NCBI RefSeq assembly: GCF_000820085.1
Contig: NZ_CDBN01000091.1
Coordinates: 1 to 64,000, forward strand
Reading direction: 5' to 3'
Source: Aeromonas sanarellii
GTDB lineage: Bacteria > Pseudomonadota > Gammaproteobacteria > Enterobacterales > Aeromonadaceae
DNA: 64,000 bases
The notes below the pieces were generated by a model, which did no database searches, had not been told where the DNA came from, and saw nothing but the letters and a program-made list of their open reading frames with translations. Shown here one piece after another: positions 26,667 through 37,669 of the stretch; positions within the stretch are counted from its first letter, which is position 1; each line of letters opens with the position of its first letter. Position numbers and translations under genes: made by a program.

Positions 26667-26993
26667 ATGTACGAGATTCTTTTGGTCGTTTATCTGCTGG
26701 TATCGCTGGCTCTGATTGGTCTGGTGATGATTCAGCAAGGTAAAGGGGCTGATATGGGCGCCTCCTTCGGCGCAGGGGCATCGAATACCGTATTCGGCTC
26801 CGGTGGTTCAGGTAGCTTCCTGACCCGCACAACAGCGATTTTGGCTACTCTGTTCTTCTTGATTAGCCTGGTGCTCGGATCCATGTCGAGCAACAAGGTA
26901 AAACAGGGTAGTGAATGGGAAAATCTGCAACAGACCCAACAGGTTGAGCAGAGCAAAGCGCCAGTGAAGAAAGACACTGACGTTCCCGAGTAA
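26667..26993 (+). CDS. secG: Protein translocase subunit SecG
   Basis: Auxiliary subunit of SecYEG. The 108-residue protein has two membrane segments (residues about 1-22 and 52-72) joined by the conserved glycine-rich loop MIQQGKGADMGASFGAGASNTVFGSGGSGSFLTR. It begins on the base after the tpiA stop, so translation is probably coupled, and tRNA-Leu follows seven bases after its stop, suggesting a shared transcript as in E. coli secG-leuU. Confidence 0.97.
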   Translation: MYEILLVVYLLVSLALIGLVMIQQGKGADMGASFGAGASNTVFGSGGSGSFLTRTTAILATLFFLISLVLGSMSSNKVKQGSEWENLQQTQQVEQSKAPVKKDTDVPE

Positions 26994-27000
26994 GAGTTTT

Positions 27001-27085
27001 GCCGTGGTGGTGGAATTGGTAGACACGCTATCTTGAGGGGGTAGTGCTCTAGGGTGTGCGGGTTCGAGTCCCGCCCACGGCACCA
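27001..27085 (+). tRNA. leuU: tRNA-Leu (GAG)
   Basis: 85-nt class II tRNA. The acceptor GCCGTGG pairs with CCACGGC (27075-27081), followed by A and encoded CCA. The anticodon loop TTGAGGG in a CTATC/GGTAG stem gives anticodon GAG, reading CUC and CUU. A long variable arm and GGTTCGAGTCC T-arm are present. Position right after secG matches E. coli leuU. Confidence 0.97.
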
Positions 27086-27131
27086 ATTAAGCAGTGAACC
27101 CGGGTGACCGGGGTGTTATAGCCAGTCAGTC

Positions 27132-27160
27132 TTGTGTGATGAGAGTGAAGTGGCTATAAT
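27132..27160 (+). promoter_or_regulatory. Promoter of the initiator tRNA / nusA operon
   Basis: TTGTGT (27132-27137) and a perfect TATAAT (27155-27160) are separated by 17 bp. The tRNA-fMet begins 17 bp downstream, with a GC-containing discriminator typical of stable-RNA promoters. Confidence 0.85.
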
Positions 27161-27176
27161 CTCGCACGATTTCGGA

Positions 27177-27253
<77 letters not shown>

Positions 27254-27318
27254 AATTTCACGCATTTCCTACGCTCAGGAAGGCGGTCGCTGCGAGGCGA
27301 CAATCAGGGTAAAGCGCC

Positions 27319-27346
27319 AAGCCCCGATTTGACATCGGGGCTTTTT
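27319..27346 (+). terminator. Terminator after tRNA-fMet
   Basis: AAGCCCCGAT (27319-27328) pairs with ATCGGGGCTT (27334-27343), followed by TTT. It partly separates metY from rimP; in E. coli such a site permits read-through into nusA. Confidence 0.85.
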
Positions 27347-27419
27347 GTTATGTGCGATTTATTCTGACTCTATTTCTATCTGGGCTATATGCCCTTTTTT
27401 TGTTTTTCGGAGGGTGACT

Positions 27420-27878
27420 TTGGCTACGTTGGAACAACGTTTGACCGATCTGCTCGAGGCTCCTGTCGTTGCCTTGGGTTTTGAACTGTGGGGTATCGAA
27501 TTTGTCCGTGCGGGCAAACACTCGACCCTGCGCGTTTTCATCGACGCGGAGCAAGGTGTGACGGTGGAAGACTGCGCCGAGGTGAGCCGCCAGGTCGGCG
27601 CCATCATGGACGTCGAAGACCCCATCACCGAGGAGTACTACCTTGAAGTCTCCTCCCCGGGTCTGGATCGTCCGCTGTTCAAGGTCGCCCAGTTCGAAAA
27701 ATACGTTGGCCAGGAGGCGGCGGTTTCGCTTCGGATGGCAACAAACAACCGCCGCAAGTTCAAAGGCGTAATCAAAGCCGTGCAGGGGGACATGATCACC
27801 CTGACGGTAGATGGTAAGGACGAGGTGTTGGCTTTCACCAATATCCAAAAAGCGAACATAGTGCCGAACTTTGGTTAA
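27420..27878 (+). CDS. rimP: Ribosome maturation factor RimP
   Basis: Assembly factor for the 30S subunit. The 152-residue protein matches E. coli RimP ([58 protein letters not shown]). GGAGG at 27409-27413 points to TTG 27420 as start; the in-frame GTG at 27414 overlaps the ribosome site, and the frame extends upstream into the leader. It lies 14 bp before nusA. Confidence 0.95.
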   Translation: MATLEQRLTDLLEAPVVALGFELWGIEFVRAGKHSTLRVFIDAEQGVTVEDCAEVSRQVGAIMDVEDPITEEYYLEVSSPGLDRPLFKVAQFEKYVGQEAAVSLRMATNNRRKFKGVIKAVQGDMITLTVDGKDEVLAFTNIQKANIVPNFG

Positions 27879-27892
27879 CGAGGCTATCGGAT

Positions 27893-29395
27893 ATGAATAA
27901 AGAGATTTTGCTGGTCGTTGACGCAGTGTCCAACGAGAAGGCTGTCCCCCGCGAGAAGATCTTCCAGGCTCTGGAGACTGCGCTGGCGACTGCGACCAAG
28001 AAAAAATACGAAGGCGAGATTGAAGTGCGGGTCGAGATCGATCGCAAGACCGGCGACTACGATACCTATCGCCGCTGGGTCGTCATCGCGGATCAGGCTG
28101 CGATGGAAAACCCCTACGCCGAGATCACCCTGGAAGCGGCTCAGATCGAGCAGCCGGATATCCAGATTGGCGACTACGTGGAAGATCAGATCGACTCCGT
28201 GACCTTCGACCGTATCACCACCCAGACCGCCAAGCAGGTCATCGTGCAGAAAGTGCGCGAGGCCGAGCGCTCCCAGGTCGTCGACCAGTTCAAGGACAAG
28301 GAAGGCACCATCATCAGCGGCGTGGTCAAGAAGAGCAACCGCGACAACGTGATCCTGGACTTGGGCAGCAATGCCGAGGCCGTGATCTTCCGCGACGACA
28401 TGCTGCCGCGCGAGACCTTCCGCCCGGGCGACCGCATCCGCGGCCTGCTGTACGCCGTGCGTCCGGAAGCCCGTGGTTCCCAGCTGTTCGTCAGCCGCTC
28501 CAGCCCGGACTTCCTGAAAGAGCTGTTCCGCATCGAAGTGCCGGAGATCGGCGAAGAGATGATCGAAATCATGGGTGCCGCCCGTGACCCGGGTTCCCGC
28601 GCCAAGATCGCGGTGAAGACCAACGATCGTCGCATCGACCCGATCGGTGCCTGTATCGGCATGCGCGGTGCCCGCGTTCAGGCGGTTTCCGCCGAGCTGA
28701 GCGGCGAGCGCGCCGACATCGTGCTGTACGATGACAACCCGGCCCAGTACGTGATCAACGCCATGGCGCCGGCCGATGTGGCCTCCATCATCGTCGATGA
28801 AGACAACCACACCATGGACATCGCCGTGGAAGCCGCCAACTTGGCCCAGGCCATCGGTCGCAACGGTCAGAACGTGCGTCTGGCCTCCCAGCTGACCGGT
28901 TGGGAGCTGAACGTGATGACCGTCGAGGACATGCGTGCCAAGCACCAGGCCGAGAACGACCGCATCATGACCCTGTTCACCAGCACCCTGGACATCGACG
29001 ACGATTTCGCCGGCCTGCTGATGGAAGAGGGCTTCTCCACTCTGGAGGAGATCGCCTTCGTGCCGGTCAATGAGCTGCTGGCCATCGACGGTCTGGACGA
29101 AGACATGGTCGAAGAGCTGCGCAAGCGCGCCAAGGATGCCCTGACCACCAAGGCCCTGGCCAAAGAAGAATCCTTTGAAGGTGTTGAACCTTCCGAAGAA
29201 CTGCTCAATCTGAACGGCCTCGGCCGTGACATGGCGTACGCCCTGGCCGCGCGCGGCATCGGCACCCTGGAAGATTTGGCAGAGCAAGGCATTGATGACC
29301 TTGCCGACATCGAAGGGCTGACCGCCGAGAAGGCAGGTGAGCTGATTATGGCTGCTCGCAATATCTGTTGGTTCGGAGAAGAGCAGTCTAGTTAA
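27893..29395 (+). CDS. nusA: Transcription termination/antitermination factor NusA
   Basis: RNA-polymerase-binding factor affecting pausing, termination and antitermination. The 500-residue protein has the N-terminal RNAP-binding domain, S1 domain (about 130-200), two KH domains ([13 protein letters not shown] and [13 protein letters not shown]), and two C-terminal acidic repeats as in E. coli (gammaproteobacterial form). The order rimP-nusA-infB is universal in this group. Confidence 0.98.
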   Translation: MNKEILLVVDAVSNEKAVPREKIFQALETALATATKKKYEGEIEVRVEIDRKTGDYDTYRRWVVIADQAAMENPYAEITLEAAQIEQPDIQIGDYVEDQIDSVTFDRITTQTAKQVIVQKVREAERSQVVDQFKDKEGTIISGVVKKSNRDNVILDLGSNAEAVIFRDDMLPRETFRPGDRIRGLLYAVRPEARGSQLFVSRSSPDFLKELFRIEVPEIGEEMIEIMGAARDPGSRAKIAVKTNDRRIDPIGACIGMRGARVQAVSAELSGERADIVLYDDNPAQYVINAMAPADVASIIVDEDNHTMDIAVEAANLAQAIGRNGQNVRLASQLTGWELNVMTVEDMRAKHQAENDRIMTLFTSTLDIDDDFAGLLMEEGFSTLEEIAFVPVNELLAIDGLDEDMVEELRKRAKDALTTKALAKEESFEGVEPSEELLNLNGLGRDMAYALAARGIGTLEDLAEQGIDDLADIEGLTAEKAGELIMAARNICWFGEEQSS

Positions 29396-29415
29396 GATCA
29401 AACGGAGGAAAATGA

Positions 29416-32118
29416 ATGGCAGAAGTATCAGTCAAACAACTTGCCACTGACATCGACACACCGGTTGATCGTCTTCTCCAGCAGTTTGTCGATGCCGGTA
29501 TCAGCAAGAGCAAGGCCGACGACCTGGTCAGCGAGTCCGAGAAGCAGACTCTGCTGGCCCATCTGAAGAAACAGCATGGAGGTGACGAGGTTGCCGCCCC
29601 TGCCCGCATGACCTTGCAGCGCAAGACCAAGAGCACCCTGAGTGTTCAAGGTACTGGCGGCAAGAACAAGGAAGTGCAGGTAGAAGTGCGCAAGTCTCGC
29701 ACCTATGTAAGACGCTCGGCGCTGGAAGATGAACAGCGTCAGGCGGAAGCCGAGGAAAAAGCGCGTTTGGAAGCAGAAGAAAAAGCTCGTCGCGAGGCCG
29801 AAGAGAAGGCCCGCCTCGACGCTGAAGAGAAGGCTCGCCGTGAGGCTGAGCAGGCTCGTCGTGAAGCTGAGGAAAAGGCGCGGATCGAGGCACAACAAAA
29901 GGCTCGACAGGCTCAACAGCCCGCCAAAGCAGCCAGTAGCACAGCTCAGCAAGAGGCAGAAAAGATGGCCAAGCGCGAAGCAGAAGAACTGAAGCGCCAA
30001 CAGGAACAGACAGCTTTGCAAAAAGCTGAAGAACTCGCCGCGAAGAAAGCCGAAGAGGCTCGTCTCATGGCGGAACAGAATGCGGCCCGCTGGGCCGAGG
30101 AAGAGGCGGCTCGTGCCAAAGAGAGCAGCGATTACCATCTGACCACCAACAAGCACGCGCAAGCGGCGGAAGATGAGCTGGATCGCAAGGAAGAGACCAG
30201 CCGTCGCACGGCTGCCGCTGCCAAGGCGCCGAAGAAGGTCGGCCGTCGCGAAGATGACCGCAACGACCGCAACTCCCGCGATCCGCGTGCTCGCAAGGGC
30301 AAGCGTGGCAAGATGGCCATGCCGAACGCCATGAAGCACGGCTTCAACAAGCCGGCGGCCGTGGTCAACCGCGACGTCGTCATCGGCGAGACCATCACAG
30401 TGGCGGAACTCGCCAACAAGATGGCCGTCAAGGGTGTCGAAGTCATCAAGGTGATGATGAAGATGGGCGCCATGGCCACCATCAACCAGGTGATCGACCA
30501 GGAGACCGCCCAGCTGGTCGCCGAGGAGATGGGTCACAAGGTGGTGCTGCGCCGCGAGAACGAGCTGGAAGAGGCGGTACTTAGCGATCGTGACGAGACC
30601 TCCGAAGCCAAGCCGCGCGCCCCTGTCGTGACCATCATGGGTCACGTCGACCACGGCAAGACCTCCCTGCTGGACTACATCCGCAAGGCCAAGGTTGCCG
30701 CGGGCGAAGCCGGCGGCATCACCCAGCACATTGGTGCCTACCACGTCGAAACCGACAGTGGCATGATCACCTTCCTGGATACCCCGGGTCACGCGGCGTT
30801 CACCTCCATGCGTGCCCGTGGTGCCAAGGCCACCGACATCGTGGTACTGGTGGTGGCTGCCGATGACGGCGTCATGCCGCAGACCATCGAAGCGATCCAG
30901 CACGCCAAGGCCGCAGAAGTGCCCCTGGTCGTTGCGGTCAACAAGATCGACAAGCCGGAAGCGGATCCCGATCGCGTCAAGACCGAGCTGGCCCGTTACA
31001 ACGTCATGTCGGAAGACTGGGGTGGCGACTGCCAGTTCGTGCACGTCTCCGCCAAATCCGGTCAGGGCATCGACGACCTGCTGGAGGCCATCCTGATCCA
31101 GGCCGAAGTGCTGGAGCTGAAGGCCGTGGTCGACGGCATGGCCAGCGGCGTCGTGATCGAGTCCTTCCTTGACAAGGGCCGTGGCCCGGTTGCCACCGTG
31201 CTGGTGCAGGAAGGTACTCTGCGTCAGGGCGACATCGTGCTGTGCGGTCTGGAATACGGCCGTGTGCGCGCCATGCGTGACGAACTGGGTCGCGAGATCA
31301 AGGAAGCGGGTCCGTCCCTGCCGGTCGAGATCCTCGGCCTGTCCGGTGTGCCCTCTGCCGGTGACGAAGCCACCGTCGTGCGTGACGAGAAGAAGGCCCG
31401 CGAAGTGGCACTCTATCGTCAGGGCAAGTTCCGCGAAGTCAAGCTGGCTCGCCAGCAGAAGGCCAAGCTGGAGAACATGTTCGCCAACATGACCGAGGGC
31501 GAAGTGTCCGAAGTGAACGTGGTGATCAAGGCCGACGTACAGGGTTCCGTGGAAGCGATCTGCGACGCCCTGGTCAAGCTCTCCACCGAAGAGGTGAAGG
31601 TGAAGATCGTCGGTTCCGGCGTGGGTGGCATCACCGAGACCGACGCCACCCTGGCTGCCGCGTCCAGCGCTATCCTGGTGGGCTTCAACGTCCGTGCCGA
31701 CGCTTCTGCCCGCAAGGTCATCGAGGCCGAGAGCCTGGATCTGCGCTACTACTCCGTCATCTATGACCTGCTGGACGAAGTGAAGCAGGCCATGAGCGGC
31801 ATGCTGGCACCGGAATATCGTCAGGAGATCATCGGTCTGGCGGAAGTGCGCAGCGTCTTCAAGTCGCCGAAGTTTGGCGCCGTGGCCGGCTGTATGGTCA
31901 CCGAAGGTGTGGTCAAGCGTTCCAACCGCATTCGCGTTCTGCGCGACAACGTGGTTATCTACGAAGGCGAGCTGGAATCCCTGCGTCGCTTCAAGGATGA
32001 CGTCAACGAAGTCAAGAACGGCTACGAGTGCGGCATCGCGGTCAAGAACTACAACGACGTGCGCGAAGGCGACCAGATCGAAGTTTACGAGACCGTTGAA
32101 ATCCAGCGGACTCTGTAA
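29416..32118 (+). CDS. infB: Translation initiation factor IF-2
   Basis: GTPase that places initiator tRNA on the 30S subunit. The 900-residue protein has an N-terminal IF2N module, a long charged Ala/Glu/Lys/Arg helix (about 100-260), a second IF2N domain, the G domain with [17 protein letters not shown] and NKID, then domains II-IV. Internal in-frame ATGs at 29965 and 30067 each have a GAGG-type site about eight bases upstream and could start shorter IF2 isoforms like the beta forms of E. coli. Confidence 0.98.
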   Translation: MAEVSVKQLATDIDTPVDRLLQQFVDAGISKSKADDLVSESEKQTLLAHLKKQHGGDEVAAPARMTLQRKTKSTLSVQGTGGKNKEVQVEVRKSRTYVRRSALEDEQRQAEAEEKARLEAEEKARREAEEKARLDAEEKARREAEQARREAEEKARIEAQQKARQAQQPAKAASSTAQQEAEKMAKREAEELKRQQEQTALQKAEELAAKKAEEARLMAEQNAARWAEEEAARAKESSDYHLTTNKHAQAAEDELDRKEETSRRTAAAAKAPKKVGRREDDRNDRNSRDPRARKGKRGKMAMPNAMKHGFNKPAAVVNRDVVIGETITVAELANKMAVKGVEVIKVMMKMGAMATINQVIDQETAQLVAEEMGHKVVLRRENELEEAVLSDRDETSEAKPRAPVVTIMGHVDHGKTSLLDYIRKAKVAAGEAGGITQHIGAYHVETDSGMITFLDTPGHAAFTSMRARGAKATDIVVLVVAADDGVMPQTIEAIQHAKAAEVPLVVAVNKIDKPEADPDRVKTELARYNVMSEDWGGDCQFVHVSAKSGQGIDDLLEAILIQAEVLELKAVVDGMASGVVIESFLDKGRGPVATVLVQEGTLRQGDIVLCGLEYGRVRAMRDELGREIKEAGPSLPVEILGLSGVPSAGDEATVVRDEKKAREVALYRQGKFREVKLARQQKAKLENMFANMTEGEVSEVNVVIKADVQGSVEAICDALVKLSTEEVKVKIVGSGVGGITETDATLAAASSAILVGFNVRADASARKVIEAESLDLRYYSVIYDLLDEVKQAMSGMLAPEYRQEIIGLAEVRSVFKSPKFGAVAGCMVTEGVVKRSNRIRVLRDNVVIYEGELESLRRFKDDVNEVKNGYECGIAVKNYNDVREGDQIEVYETVEIQRTL

Positions 32119-32138
32119 GCCGAGCGTTATACAAAATA

Positions 32139-32159
32139 GGGGGCCGCGGCCCCCTTTTA
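32139..32159 (+). terminator. Palindrome with T-run between infB and rbfA
   Basis: A 16-base self-complementary sequence starting GGGGGCC (32139-32154) is followed by TTTTAT. Since rbfA and truB follow in the same operon, it probably reduces rather than stops transcription. Confidence 0.6.
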
Positions 32160-32173
32160 TCGCAGGATAGAAT

Positions 32174-32608
32174 ATGGCCAGAGAATTCAGCCGGACCCGT
32201 CGGGTCGGGCAGCAGATCCAGCGTGAAATCGCGCTGATCCTGCAGCGCGAGGTGAAAGACCCGCGCATCGGCATGGTGACGGTTTCCGATGTGGAAGTGT
32301 CCAAGGATCTGAACTATGCCAAGATTTACGTCACCTTCTTGCAGCTGGAGAACGATGCCGAGCGAATCGCGGAAGGGCTCAAGGGCCTGACCGAAGCCGC
32401 CGGCTACATCCGCAGCCTGCTTGGCAGCGCCATGCGCCTGCGGGTGGTGCCGGAGCTGCGTTTCTACTATGACCAGACCCTGGTCGAGGGGATGCGCCTC
32501 TCCAACCTGGTGACCAACACTGTGCGGGAAGACAAGCGCCGCATGACCGAAGCCGGTCGTGACGAGAGCGATGCCGCACCGGATGACACTACTGAGGACA
32601 AAGCCTGA
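32174..32608 (+). CDS. rbfA: Ribosome-binding factor A
   Basis: Cold-shock and 30S maturation factor with a KH-like fold. The 144-residue protein matches E. coli RbfA ([63 protein letters not shown]), with an acidic tail. Its stop is one base before the truB start. Confidence 0.97.
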   Translation: MAREFSRTRRVGQQIQREIALILQREVKDPRIGMVTVSDVEVSKDLNYAKIYVTFLQLENDAERIAEGLKGLTEAAGYIRSLLGSAMRLRVVPELRFYYDQTLVEGMRLSNLVTNTVREDKRRMTEAGRDESDAAPDDTTEDKA

Positions 32609-32609
32609 G

Positions 32610-33569
32610 ATGTCTCGAAGACGTCGTTTCAAGGGCCGTGACGTGCACGGCATCCTGCTGTTGGACAAACCCACCGGCCTGACCTCCAACGATGTGTTGC
32701 AGAAGGTCAAGCGGATCTACAACGCCGCCAAGGCCGGCCACACCGGCGCCCTGGATCCCCTGGCGACCGGCATGTTGCCGATCTGCCTGGGGGAAGCCAC
32801 CAAGTTCTCCCAGTACCTGCTGGAAGCGGACAAGCGCTACGAGGTGACCGCCAAGCTCGGCGAGCGTACCAACACCAGCGACTCCGACGGGGAGGTGGTC
32901 TCCACCCGGCCGGTGAACGTGGCGGTGGGCACCCTGATCGAGGCGCTGGACCAGTTCCGCGGCCCCATCATGCAGGTGCCGTCCATGTACTCCGCCCTCA
33001 AGCACAACGGCCGTCCGCTCTACGAGTACGCCCGCGAGGGCATCGAGATCGAGCGGGAAGCCCGTCCCATCACCATCTTCGAGCTCAAACTGCTGAGCTT
33101 CGAGGGGGATGAGGTGCGCCTCGAGGTGCACTGCAGCAAGGGCACCTACATCCGCTCCCTGGTGGACGATCTCGGCGAGGTGCTGGGCTGTGGCGCTCAC
33201 GTCACCCAGCTGCGCCGTACCCAGGTGGCCAGCTACCCATACGAGCGGATGCTGACCCTGGAGCAGCTCGAGTGCATCTTCGAGCAGGCCAAGGCGGAGA
33301 GCATCCCGCCGCGGGAGCAGCTGGATCCCCTGCTGCTGCCGATGGATACCGCCGTGGCCTCCCTGCCAGAGGTGAACATGCAGGTGGCGGTGGCCGCCTA
33401 CGTGAATCAGGGTCAGGCCGTTCAGGTGGCGGGTGCGCCGCAGAGCGGCCAGGTCCGCATGACGGTCGGCCCGGAACGCGAGTTCATCGGGGTGGGCGAG
33501 ATCGACGACGAGGGGCGCGTGGCGCCCAAGCGTCTGGTGCGCTATCACGACGAACACGACGAGGAGTGA
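32610..33569 (+). CDS. truB: tRNA pseudouridine(55) synthase
   Basis: Makes pseudouridine 55 in the T-loop of tRNAs. The catalytic Asp49 lies in [14 protein letters not shown]. The 319-residue protein keeps [32 protein letters not shown] and [16 protein letters not shown], and ends with a PUA-like region. ATG 32610 is chosen over upstream in-frame codons that would overlap rbfA. Confidence 0.97.
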   Translation: MSRRRRFKGRDVHGILLLDKPTGLTSNDVLQKVKRIYNAAKAGHTGALDPLATGMLPICLGEATKFSQYLLEADKRYEVTAKLGERTNTSDSDGEVVSTRPVNVAVGTLIEALDQFRGPIMQVPSMYSALKHNGRPLYEYAREGIEIEREARPITIFELKLLSFEGDEVRLEVHCSKGTYIRSLVDDLGEVLGCGAHVTQLRRTQVASYPYERMLTLEQLECIFEQAKAESIPPREQLDPLLLPMDTAVASLPEVNMQVAVAAYVNQGQAVQVAGAPQSGQVRMTVGPEREFIGVGEIDDEGRVAPKRLVRYHDEHDEE

Positions 33570-33615
33570 TCCTCAGGCGGTATCGAGGCGTGTTGGCCGT
33601 TGTGCCTCTTTCCCG

Positions 33616-33644
33616 TTGCGAAAAGTGACGGGGACGATTATGAT
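33616..33644 (+). promoter_or_regulatory. rpsO promoter
   Basis: TTGCGA (33616-33621) and TATGAT (33639-33644) are 17 bp apart, about 70 bp before rpsO. A GGCGGTATC/GATACCGCC inverted repeat (33576-33584, 33642-33650) brackets it. Confidence 0.75.
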
Positions 33645-33713
33645 ACCGCCCTCATTTCACGGCTGAATTAGAGATTGGCTGTGGACCTTTAAACACTCTA
33701 CTGGAGTAACATC

Positions 33714-33983
33714 ATGTCTCTAAATGCTGAGATCAAAGCGCAAATCGTTGCCGACAACGCTCGTGGCGCCAACGACACCGGTTCCCCCGAAGTGCAGGTT
33801 GCCCTGCTGACTGCCCAGATCAACCATCTGCAAGGTCACTTCAAGGAGCACGCCAAGGATCACCACGGTCGTCGTGGTCTGCTGCGCATGGTTTCCCAGC
33901 GTCGCAAGCTGCTGGACTACCTGAAGCGTAAAGATTCCGAGCGTTATGCCGCTCTGATCGCCAAGCTGGGTCTGCGTCGTTAA
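33714..33983 (+). CDS. rpsO: 30S ribosomal protein S15
   Basis: 89-residue primary 16S rRNA-binding protein. It shows the universal motifs [17 protein letters not shown] and [25 protein letters not shown]. It has its own promoter and ends in a strong terminator before pnp, the same arrangement as in E. coli. Confidence 0.99.
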   Translation: MSLNAEIKAQIVADNARGANDTGSPEVQVALLTAQINHLQGHFKEHAKDHHGRRGLLRMVSQRRKLLDYLKRKDSERYAALIAKLGLRR

Positions 33984-34002
33984 TCGACCATCAGATTTCG
34001 CG

Positions 34003-34033
34003 AAAAAGGGGAACCGTGAGGTTCCCCTTTTTT
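34003..34033 (+). terminator. rpsO terminator
   Basis: A 13-bp perfect stem (AAAAAGGGGAACC, 34003-34015 with 34020-34032) with a GTGA loop and a six-base T-run. Confidence 0.95.
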
Positions 34034-34114
34034 ATGGCCCGTTTCAAACGGGATGCAGGCCGTTGCCTGCCTCACAGAATTAACGTCCGCGCTTACCTTT
34101 TGATGCGAATCAAG

Positions 34115-34120
34115 TATACT
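34115..34120 (+). promoter_or_regulatory. Probable pnp -10 element
   Basis: TATACT at 34115-34120 lies 44 bp before pnp; the matching -35 position (34092-34097, CTTACC) is poor. The resulting leader is short, and I see no long RNase III-type hairpin like that of E. coli pnp. Confidence 0.45.
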
Positions 34121-34163
34121 TGCACGCGAATTTAAAGCGCCAAATTGTTAAAAGGAAATTCAC

Positions 34164-36308
34164 GTGAATCCTATTGTAAAGTCATTCCAGTACGGTCAAC
34201 ACACCGTCACACTGGAAACCGGTGTGATGGCCCGTCAAGCCACTGCGGCCGTCATGGTCAGCATGGACGATACCTGTGTCTTCGTGACCGTCGTAGGCAA
34301 GAAAGAGGCCGATCACGGCCGTGATTTCTTCCCGCTGACCGTCAACTATCAGGAGCGTACCTATGCTGCTGGTCGTATCCCGGGTGGTTTCTTCCGTCGT
34401 GAAGGCCGTCCGAGCGAGGGTGAAACCCTCATCTCCCGTCTGATCGACCGTCCCATCCGTCCGCTGTTCCCGGAAGGCTTCCTCAATGAGGTTCAGGTGG
34501 TTGCCACCGTCATGTCCGTGAACCCGGCCGTTTCCCCCGACATCGTTGCCATGATCGGTGCCTCCGCGGCGCTGGCCATCTCCGGCATCCCGTTCGGCGG
34601 CCCGATCGGTGCAGCCCGCGTGGGTTACATGAACGGTCAGTACGTGCTGAACCCGACCACCACCGAACTGCCCCAGAGCGATCTGGACCTGGTGGTTGCC
34701 GGTACCGCCAACGCCGTGCTGATGGTGGAATCCGAAGCGGCCATCCTCTCCGAAGAGGTGATGCTGGGCGCCGTGGTCTACGGTCACGAGCAGATGCAGG
34801 CCGTGATCAACGCCATCAACGAATTCGCTGTCGACGTCGGCACCAAGCCGTGGGACTGGACACCGCCTGCCGTCAACGAAGCGCTGAAGGCCAAGGTGGC
34901 CGAGCTGGCAACAGCTGAACTGGGTGAAGCCTATCGCATCACCGAGAAGGCCGTGCGTTATGAAACCATCGCCGCCATCAAGGGCCGCGTGGTCGAGCAG
35001 GTCATCGCCTCTGGCGTGGAAGAAGATGCCAAGAAGATCGGCGAAGAGTTCCACAGCCTGGAAAGCCGCATCGTCCGTGGTCGTGTCGTACGTGGCGAGC
35101 CGCGCATCGATGGTCGCGATCCGGAGATGATCCGCGCCCTGTCCGTCGCCACCGGCGTACTGCCGCGTGCCCACGGCTCCGCCCTGTTCACCCGTGGTGA
35201 AACCCAGGCCATGGTCGTTGCCACCCTGGGCACCGAGCGTGACGCCCAGAATATCGACGAGCTGACCGGCAACCGCGCCGATCGCTTCATGCTGCACTAC
35301 AACTTCCCGCCATACTGCGTCGGTGAGACCGGCATGATGGGTAGCCCGAAGCGCCGTGAAATCGGTCACGGTCGTCTGGCCAAGCGTGGCGTTGCTGCCG
35401 TGATGCCGAGCGCCGACGAGTTCCCGTACGTGGTACGCGTGGTCTCTGAAATCACCGAATCCAACGGCTCCTCCTCCATGGCCTCCGTCTGTGGTTCCTC
35501 CCTGGCGCTGATGGACGCAGGTGTGCCGATCAAGGCCTCCGTTGCCGGTATCGCCATGGGTCTGGTGAAGGAAGAAGAAGGTTTCGTCGTGCTGTCCGAC
35601 ATCCTGGGTGACGAAGATCACCTGGGCGACATGGACTTCAAGGTTGCCGGTACCACCGAAGGTGTGACCGCCCTGCAGATGGACATCAAGATCGAAGGCA
35701 TCACCAAGGAGATCATGGAGATTGCCCTGAAGCAAGCTCGTGGTGCTCGCCTGCACATCCTGAAAGTGATGGACGAAGCCATCCAGGCTCCGCGTGCCGA
35801 GATCTCCGATTTCGCCCCGCGCATCCACACCATCAAGATCAACCCGGAGAAGATCAAGGACGTCATCGGCAAGGGTGGCTCCGTGATCCGCGCGCTGACC
35901 GAAGAGACCGGCACCAACATCGAGCTGGATGACGACGGTACCGTCCGCATCGCCGCCGTCGACGGTGAAGCCGCCAAGGAAGCGATCCGCCGTATCGAGG
36001 CCATCACTGCCGAGATCGAAGTGAACCGCATCTACGAAGGCAAGGTTGTCCGTCTGGCCGACTTCGGTGCCTTCGTCAACATCCTGCCGGGCAAGGACGG
36101 TCTGGTGCACATCTCCCAGATCACCGATGCGCGCGTGCAGAACGTGGCCGACTATCTGAAGATTGGTGACGTGGTGAAGGTGAAGGTACTGGAAGTGGAC
36201 CGTCAGGGCCGCGTGCGTCTCTCCATCAAGGAAGCGAACGCCCCGACCGAAGCCGCTGCCGCTCCGGCCGCCGCCGCCGTTGCCGTGGAAGAGCCGGCTG
36301 CCGAATAA
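34164..36308 (+). CDS. pnp: Polyribonucleotide nucleotidyltransferase (PNPase)
   Basis: Phosphorolytic 3'-5' exoribonuclease of the RNA degradosome. Two RNase PH-like domains flank a helical linker, followed by KH ([22 protein letters not shown]) and S1 ([28 protein letters not shown]) domains. 714 residues, with a short Ala-rich tail. GTG start at 34164 preceded by AAAGGAAA. Confidence 0.98.
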   Translation: MNPIVKSFQYGQHTVTLETGVMARQATAAVMVSMDDTCVFVTVVGKKEADHGRDFFPLTVNYQERTYAAGRIPGGFFRREGRPSEGETLISRLIDRPIRPLFPEGFLNEVQVVATVMSVNPAVSPDIVAMIGASAALAISGIPFGGPIGAARVGYMNGQYVLNPTTTELPQSDLDLVVAGTANAVLMVESEAAILSEEVMLGAVVYGHEQMQAVINAINEFAVDVGTKPWDWTPPAVNEALKAKVAELATAELGEAYRITEKAVRYETIAAIKGRVVEQVIASGVEEDAKKIGEEFHSLESRIVRGRVVRGEPRIDGRDPEMIRALSVATGVLPRAHGSALFTRGETQAMVVATLGTERDAQNIDELTGNRADRFMLHYNFPPYCVGETGMMGSPKRREIGHGRLAKRGVAAVMPSADEFPYVVRVVSEITESNGSSSMASVCGSSLALMDAGVPIKASVAGIAMGLVKEEEGFVVLSDILGDEDHLGDMDFKVAGTTEGVTALQMDIKIEGITKEIMEIALKQARGARLHILKVMDEAIQAPRAEISDFAPRIHTIKINPEKIKDVIGKGGSVIRALTEETGTNIELDDDGTVRIAAVDGEAAKEAIRRIEAITAEIEVNRIYEGKVVRLADFGAFVNILPGKDGLVHISQITDARVQNVADYLKIGDVVKVKVLEVDRQGRVRLSIKEANAPTEAAAAPAAAAVAVEEPAAE

Positions 36309-36322
36309 GCCGCCGCCTGCTG

Positions 36323-36350
36323 AAAAAGCCGACCTCAGGGTCGGCTTTTT
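36323..36350 (+). terminator. pnp terminator
   Basis: A 12-bp stem (AAAAAGCCGACC arm) with a TCAG loop, ending in five T residues. Confidence 0.95.
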
Positions 36351-36387
36351 GTTGTCTGGCATCCGGCGATCCCGTCGGTGAGATGCC

Positions 36388-36416
36388 TTGTTCCTTTTGG
36401 CGCCACTTGCTATAAG
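36388..36416 (+). promoter_or_regulatory. Promoter of the MFS transporter gene
   Basis: TTGTTC (36388-36393) and TATAAG (36411-36416) with a 17-bp spacer, about 40 bp before the ATG. Confidence 0.65.
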
Positions 36417-36454
36417 GGGCGACCCGCCTCTCGGTTGTCAAAAGGAAGTGCAAC

Positions 36455-37666
36455 ATGTCATGGGCCTCTCTCAGGCAGTTTACCCCCCTGGTCTGGATCG
36501 TCATCCTGGGCACCTTCATGGTGCGTACCACCTTCTTCATGGTCTGGCCCTTTCTCTCCATCCTGCTCTACCGTGACTACGGCCTGTCGGCGACCCTGAT
36601 AGGGGCCATCCTGGGGGCGACGGCGGCCCTCTCCACCCTGGTGAGCTTCTACGGTGGCTGGTTGTCGGACAAGTGGGGGAGGCGCAACATCCTGCTGTTT
36701 GGCTGCCTGATATCGGCCTCGAGCGTGGCCCTGCTCGGCCTCTCCCACCAGGTGGTCTGGCTGGCGGTCGGGGTGATCGGCAGCGGCCTCTCCTACGGGC
36801 TCATCGACTCCCCCGGCAAGGCGCTGATGGCCGACAGCCTGGCCGAGCCCAAGGCCCGCGAACTGGCGCTGCACCTGCGCTACTTTCTGCTGAACCTGGG
36901 AGCGGCCATCGGTCCCCTGCTCGGGGTCACCTATGGTCTGAGTGCGCGGCAGGAGACCTTCCTGCTGCTCAGCGCCAGCTACCTGCTGCTCGGCGCCATC
37001 TTCGTCACCGGCTTTCGGCTGGCCGGTTGTCAGGCAAGCCAGGCGGCCGGTCCCGGCATGCGCACCGTGTTGCGGGTGCTCTGGCAGGACAGGGGCTTCC
37101 TGCTGCTGACCCTGGCGAACCTGCTGCTGATGCTGGTCTATGCCCAGTTCGAATCCCCCCTCATCCAGTACCTGACCCGTTCGGGCACACCCGAGGTGGA
37201 GCGGCTCATCGGCTGGCTGGTCACCGCCAATGCGTTGACCATAGTGATACTGCAGTTCCCCCTGCTGCACCTGACCGCGGGTTGGCCCACCCGGCGCAGG
37301 CTGCAACTCGGGGTGGCGCTGTTTCTCGGCGCCCAGTTGCTGTTTGCGCTGGGGGATACCGCCATCTGGTGGCACTGGATAGTGGCCGTGGTCCTCTTGA
37401 GCGTCGGGGAGTGCATCCTGTTCCCCTTGCTCAACGTGCTGATCGATCAGATGGCGCCGAGCCACCTGAAGGGCAGCTACTTCGGGGCGGCCTCCATGTC
37501 CGGGCTCGGGGTCGCCATGGGGGCCCTGCTGGGGGGCTGGATACTGGCCCACTGGGGAGGCGCCACCCTCTACGCCCTGATGGCGCTGCTCTGCCTGATG
37601 ATCCTGATGCTCTATGGCCTGAGCACCCGGATCCCGCGACCCACGCTGGCCCGGGCCGGTACCTGA
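36455..37666 (+). CDS. Major facilitator superfamily transporter, probable drug-efflux type
   Basis: 403-residue inner-membrane protein with about 12 hydrophobic segments. The MFS signature lies between segments 2 and 3 (GGWLSDKWGRRNILLFG). The length and motif suggest a 12-helix proton antiporter of the MdtH-like group, but I cannot name a substrate. It has its own promoter and a ribosome site (AAGGAAG) before ATG 36455. It converges on the DsrE-family gene with only three bases between stop codons. Confidence 0.85.
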   Translation: MSWASLRQFTPLVWIVILGTFMVRTTFFMVWPFLSILLYRDYGLSATLIGAILGATAALSTLVSFYGGWLSDKWGRRNILLFGCLISASSVALLGLSHQVVWLAVGVIGSGLSYGLIDSPGKALMADSLAEPKARELALHLRYFLLNLGAAIGPLLGVTYGLSARQETFLLLSASYLLLGAIFVTGFRLAGCQASQAAGPGMRTVLRVLWQDRGFLLLTLANLLLMLVYAQFESPLIQYLTRSGTPEVERLIGWLVTANALTIVILQFPLLHLTAGWPTRRRLQLGVALFLGAQLLFALGDTAIWWHWIVAVVLLSVGECILFPLLNVLIDQMAPSHLKGSYFGAASMSGLGVAMGALLGGWILAHWGGATLYALMALLCLMILMLYGLSTRIPRPTLARAGT

Positions 37667-37669
37667 TGG

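Noticed and set aside
33576-33650. Terminator or operator from the GGCGGTATC inverted repeat around the rpsO promoter
   Set aside because: The 57-base spacing and overlap with the -10 element make a specific role speculative; no T-run follows.
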